Assembly (NCBI GenBank): GCA_039927975.1
Contig: JBDSTZ010000349.1
Location: forward strand, 1-11,485
Reading direction: 5' to 3'
DNA from: JBDSTZ01 sp039927975
Lineage (GTDB): Bacteria > Pseudomonadota > Gammaproteobacteria > Burkholderiales > Burkholderiaceae_D
Length of the DNA stretch: 11,485 nucleotides
In this document: positions 9,201-11,485 of the stretch, one piece after another
Layout of the letters: every line of letters starts with the position of its first letter
Position numbering within the stretch: the stretch's first letter is position 1
Position numbers and translations under genes: made by a program
The notes under the pieces: model-generated
The model's input: the letters and a program-made list of their open reading frames with translations, nothing else
What the model was told of the DNA's origin: nothing
The model's database searches: none

Positions 9201-10643
9201 TCAGGGTTGGGGCCCGGCGCTGCCGAGCTGGAAGGTGGGGGCCGGGATCTCTTTCAGGCAGTCCGCCGCCACGGGCGCCTCGGGGCGGTCGAGAAATTCG
9301 CGGATCAGGCGCGGCGCGCAGCCAAGCTGGGACACACCGTGGCCGGCGTTCTTGACCACCAGCTGCTGGGCGCGCGGCATGAATTTGCCCGCCGCCTGGG
9401 CGCGGCGCGGCGGGGTCACCGGGTCGAGCGCGCCCGAGAGCAGCAGGGCCGGCGTGTCGATGCGGCTCGGCGCCGCCAGCGCGACCGGCGTCACGGCGGT
9501 GGCCTTGCACAGGCTGGCCAGGCGCTGGACCTGGGCCGCGCCGAGGAAGGAGCCGGCGGTGTCGTCGGCCAGCAGCTGCGCGGTCAGGCGCGGATAGTCT
9601 TCGGCGCACACCACCGCCAGGTGCAGGATGATCGAGGTGGCGCCGTCGGCGGCGAAGTCGCCGCTGGCGTTGCGGCGCGCGATGAACGGTTCCCAACGGC
9701 CCTGACTGGCGCTGTGGATCAGGAAGGGCAGGCGCCGGCTGTCGAGCTGCGAGTACAGGATATTGTGGACGGTGCCGATGAAGCGATCGCTGGTCATGGC
9801 GAGGCTGAGCGACGCGGCGGTGCGCGGGTCGGGCAGCGTTAAGGGCAGGTCGGCGTGCGCCAGCTGGCCGATGATGCCGGTGAATTCGGCGCGCAGGTTC
9901 GGGTAGGCTTTCTTGCAGGGCGCGTCGGCGGCGCAGTGGGCCATCAGGGCGTCGAGCGCGGCCTGGGCGTCGCGCCCGCCCGCCGGCACCACCTGGTCGG
10001 GTGCGACCACGCCGTCAAGCACCATCGCACGCAGATTGGCCGGATAGATGCGCGCGTAGGTTTGCGCCAGGCGCGTGCCGTAGGAACCGCCCCACAGGTT
10101 GATCTTGCGGTAGCCGAGGGCCAGGCGCACTTGCTCGATGTCGCGCGCAGCGTTCAGGGTGTTGTAGGCCGTCAGCGGCTGCTTGAGGGTGGCGATGCAG
10201 GCTTTGACGGCGGCGTCGGCCTGGGCGTCGCTGAAGTGTTCGTCGTCCGGCGCGGAGGCGCAATCGAGCTTGCCCGACAGGCCGGTGCCGCGCTGGTCGA
10301 TGAAGACGATGTCGCGCGTCGCGCGCGCCTTGCGGAAGATGAGATTGAGGGCCGGCAGGACGTCGGTGCCGGCCTGGCCTGGGCCGCCGGCCAGCACGAA
10401 CAGGGGATCGGGACGGGCCGACTCGCGAAACGCCGGGGCGACGGTGACGTGCAAGGGCAGGGTGGCGCCGGCTGGACGCCTGTAATCGAGGGCGACCGGC
10501 ACTTTTACGCAGCGCAGGGCGTCGGTGGAGCCGGGCAGGTGGCAGACCTTGCCTGAATTGCCGAGCGAGGCGGCGCAGGCGGCGGCGCCACTGAACAGCA
10601 ATAGCGCCGCGAGCGGCAGCTTCAGGCACAAACTCGATTTCAC
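9201..10643 (-). CDS. Exported alpha/beta hydrolase, S33 / TAP-like (proline iminopeptidase type)
   Basis: The 480-residue protein begins with a signal peptide (basic start, hydrophobic 9-18, cleavage likely after ACA near residue 24), so it should act in the periplasm or outside. Cys23 could suggest a lipoprotein, but the residues before it (AAA) fit a lipobox poorly. Hydrolase features follow in order: oxyanion-type AGGPG at 85-89, DQRGTGLSG at 116-124, nucleophile Ser187 in GGSYGT, Asp407 in SGALDP and His435 in NAGHG. This is the pattern of tripeptidyl- and prolyl-aminopeptidases of family S33 with a C-terminal TAP-like domain. About ten cysteines in the mature part suit disulfides in an exported protein. 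I chose GTG 10643 because GGGAG stands 5 nt before it; the ATG at 10673 has no ribosome site and falls inside the likely -10 box. It is the first gene of an operon with an ABC ATPase and permease, so its substrate or product may be linked to that exporter. Peptidase activity is inferred from family; an esterase is possible. Confidence 0.88.
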   Translation of the reverse strand: MKSSLCLKLPLAALLLFSGAAACAASLGNSGKVCHLPGSTDALRCVKVPVALDYRRPAGATLPLHVTVAPAFRESARPDPLFVLAGGPGQAGTDVLPALNLIFRKARATRDIVFIDQRGTGLSGKLDCASAPDDEHFSDAQADAAVKACIATLKQPLTAYNTLNAARDIEQVRLALGYRKINLWGGSYGTRLAQTYARIYPANLRAMVLDGVVAPDQVVPAGGRDAQAALDALMAHCAADAPCKKAYPNLRAEFTGIIGQLAHADLPLTLPDPRTAASLSLAMTSDRFIGTVHNILYSQLDSRRLPFLIHSASQGRWEPFIARRNASGDFAADGATSIILHLAVVCAEDYPRLTAQLLADDTAGSFLGAAQVQRLASLCKATAVTPVALAAPSRIDTPALLLSGALDPVTPPRRAQAAGKFMPRAQQLVVKNAGHGVSQLGCAPRLIREFLDRPEAPVAADCLKEIPAPTFQLGSAGPQP

Positions 10644-10648
10644 GCAGT

Positions 10649-10653
10649 CTCCC
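10649..10653 (-). promoter_or_regulatory. Ribosome binding site GGGAG for the hydrolase GTG start
   Basis: GGGAG on the minus strand is 5 nt before GTG 10643. The upstream in-frame ATG at 10673 has nothing comparable. Confidence 0.65.
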
Positions 10654-10671
10654 GACGATGGATGCGCCGCC

Positions 10672-10701
10672 ATAGTAAGTGGGGGCTGTTTCCACAGTCA
10701 A
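10672..10701 (-). promoter_or_regulatory. Promoter of the hydrolase-ABC operon
   Basis: On the minus strand, TTGACT (10701-10696) is followed after 18 bp by TACTAT (10677-10672), a 5/6 and a 4/6 match to the sigma-70 consensus. Transcription would start near 10665, leaving a leader of about 22 nt before the GTG at 10643 and excluding the ATG at 10673. Confidence 0.55.
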
Positions 10702-10981
10702 TCAATTGTTGGCGGCCGGGGGATGCTTGCTTCCGTGAATCTGTTTCCCCAAGGGAATCCTCAGTCTAGACGGGAGCCGTTCGGGGTGTTTGATATGGAT
10801 TAAGGCATGGCGGCGGATGTGACATTTCCGGTCAGGCGGGGCGGGCGCAGTGATCGGGGATCGTCCGCTTGGTCGGTTCGCGCGATCGGGTCGCGCGTCC
10901 CGTATCGCGCATGGAGGAGGGCGGGTGGAGGCAAGCCTATTCCGCCGACGCCACGCGGCCGGCGGCGATCCAAGGCCGGGC
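10702..10981. other. Intergenic stretch between divergent promoters, no gene seen
   Basis: This GC-rich stretch separates the hydrolase promoter from the rplM promoter. Short open frames exist on both strands (for example one opening at 10807), but they are Arg/Gly-rich, lack a good ribosome site and one runs through the rplM promoter, so I do not call them. TCGCGC recurs at 10878, 10891 and 10905, and a weak inverted repeat TTCCC-CAA-GGGAA lies near 10746. I cannot assign a function to either. Confidence 0.5.
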
Positions 10982-11011
10982 TTGACCGGGCGGGACAAGG
11001 CAGGCTATACT
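10982..11011 (+). promoter_or_regulatory. Sigma-70 promoter of rplM
   Basis: TTGACC (10982-10987), an 18-bp spacer and TATACT (11006-11011) give 5/6 matches for both boxes. The expected transcription start is near 11018, about 92 nt before the rplM start, which leaves a leader long enough for regulation. Confidence 0.7.
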
Positions 11012-11017
11012 TGCCGG

Positions 11018-11130
11018 CTTTCCGTTTGCTCAGGAAAGAACATAAGGCAGAGTCCGCAGGCAGTTTAGCGGAACCACCATTTGAGCAATGTAATTATTAG
11101 GAAGTCAACATGAAAACTTTTTCCGCTAAA
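11018..11130 (+). promoter_or_regulatory. Structured rplM leader with competing pairings around the start codon
   Basis: Four perfect pairings can be read. P1 pairs CTTTCC (11018-11023) with GGAAAG (11033-11038) around a 9-nt loop. P2 pairs TCCGC (11053-11057) with GCGGA (11068-11072). P3 pairs TTTAGCGGAA (11064-11073) with TTCCGCTAAA (11121-11130), which lies in rplM codons 4-7, and encloses the AGGAAG ribosome site and ATG. P4 pairs TTGCTCA (11026-11032), which is the loop of P1, with TGAGCAA (11082-11088). P2 and P3 share bases and cannot coexist; P1 and P4 together would be a pseudoknot. E. coli L13 is reported to repress its own rplM-rpsI operon at translation, so this could be the target, but that is inference. 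Confidence 0.5.
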
Positions 11131-11485
11131 GGACATGAAGTCCAGCGCGATTGGTTGGTGATTGACGCGACGGACTTGGTCCTCGGACGTGTTGCCAGCG
11201 AAGTGGCACTCCGGTTGCGCGGCAAACACAAGCCAGAATTCACCCCTCACGTCGACACCGGCGATTTCATCGTCGTCGTCAATGCAGGCAAACTGCGCGT
11301 GACCGGTACCAAGGCCACCGAAAAAACGTACTACCGTCACTCGGGCTATCCAGGCGGCATCTACGAAACCAACTTCAAGAAAATGCAAGAGCGTTTTCCT
11401 GGTCGCGCGCTTGAAAAAGCGGTCAAGGGCATGCTGCCTAAGGGCCCGCTTGGCTACGCCATGATCAAGAAGCTCAAAGTGTACG
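11110..11485 (+). CDS. rplM: Large-subunit ribosomal protein L13, cut by the right edge
   Basis: The first 125 residues of L13 are present, out of about 142 in bacteria. It is an early-assembly protein of the 50S subunit that binds 23S rRNA. Recognisable parts are MKTFSAKGHEVQRDW at the start, LGRVASEVALRLRGKHK at 25-41, and the conserved C-terminal region with YYRHSGYPGG and GMLPKGPLG. AGGAAG lies 5 nt before the ATG. The promoter at 10982-11011 and the structured leader precede it. rpsI (S9) normally follows, and would lie outside the window. Compared with neighbouring genes the coding sequence is less GC-rich, as usual for highly expressed ribosomal genes. Confidence 0.98.
   Translation, partial: MKTFSAKGHEVQRDWLVIDATDLVLGRVASEVALRLRGKHKPEFTPHVDTGDFIVVVNAGKLRVTGTKATEKTYYRHSGYPGGIYETNFKKMQERFPGRALEKAVKGMLPKGPLGYAMIKKLKVY

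Noticed and set aside
10878..10910. Three copies of TCGCGC at 13-14 bp spacing
   Set aside because: CG-rich hexamers recur often in DNA of this composition and the flanks do not match, so a regulator site array is not supported.
10807..11100. 97-codon plus-strand frame before rplM
   Set aside because: It contains the rplM promoter and leader, has Arg/Gly-rich composition and lacks a well-placed ribosome site.

Overview
The window is a GC-rich chromosomal segment of a betaproteobacterium. It probably comes from the Oxalobacteraceae (Massilia, Duganella or Janthinobacterium-like). The reasons are the base composition, the sequence character of the L13, Coq7 and Rieske proteins, and Coq7 and OsmC genes lying close to rplM. 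The family assignment is inference; no 16S gene is present.

Layout from left to right. (1) Positions 1-126 hold the start of an IS66-like transposase, running off the left edge, and a candidate IS end. (2) Positions 134-4606, minus strand, form a two-gene unit: an ABC ATPase followed by a 1189-residue protein that joins an ABC-2 type membrane permease to a complete M1-type zinc aminopeptidase domain. (3) Positions 4874-5464, minus, encode a bc1-type Rieske iron-sulfur protein without petB or petC beside it. (4) Positions 5569-6702, plus, hold an unrecognised 149-residue protein and coq7 (ubiquinone hydroxylase). (5) Positions 6751-7173, minus, hold an OsmC/YhfA-like protein convergent with coq7. 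(6) Positions 7273-10643, minus, form a three-gene operon: an exported S33/TAP-like alpha/beta hydrolase, a NatA-like ABC ATPase and a NatB-like permease, with a 12-nt gap and then an ATGA overlap. (7) Positions 10644-11109 form a divergent intergenic region with one good promoter in each direction and a structured rplM leader. (8) From 11110 to the right edge is rplM (ribosomal protein L13), truncated at 125 of about 142 residues.

Themes. Two separate ABC-2 export modules are each linked to an exopeptidase-type enzyme: an M1 domain by fusion in one, and a secreted S33-like hydrolase by operon in the other. Between them lie genes of quinone and electron-transport chemistry (Rieske, Coq7). The most structured non-coding signal is the rplM leader, where three pairings compete or overlap around the start codon; this would suit translational autoregulation by L13. 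I found no CRISPR array, tRNA, rRNA or phage genes.
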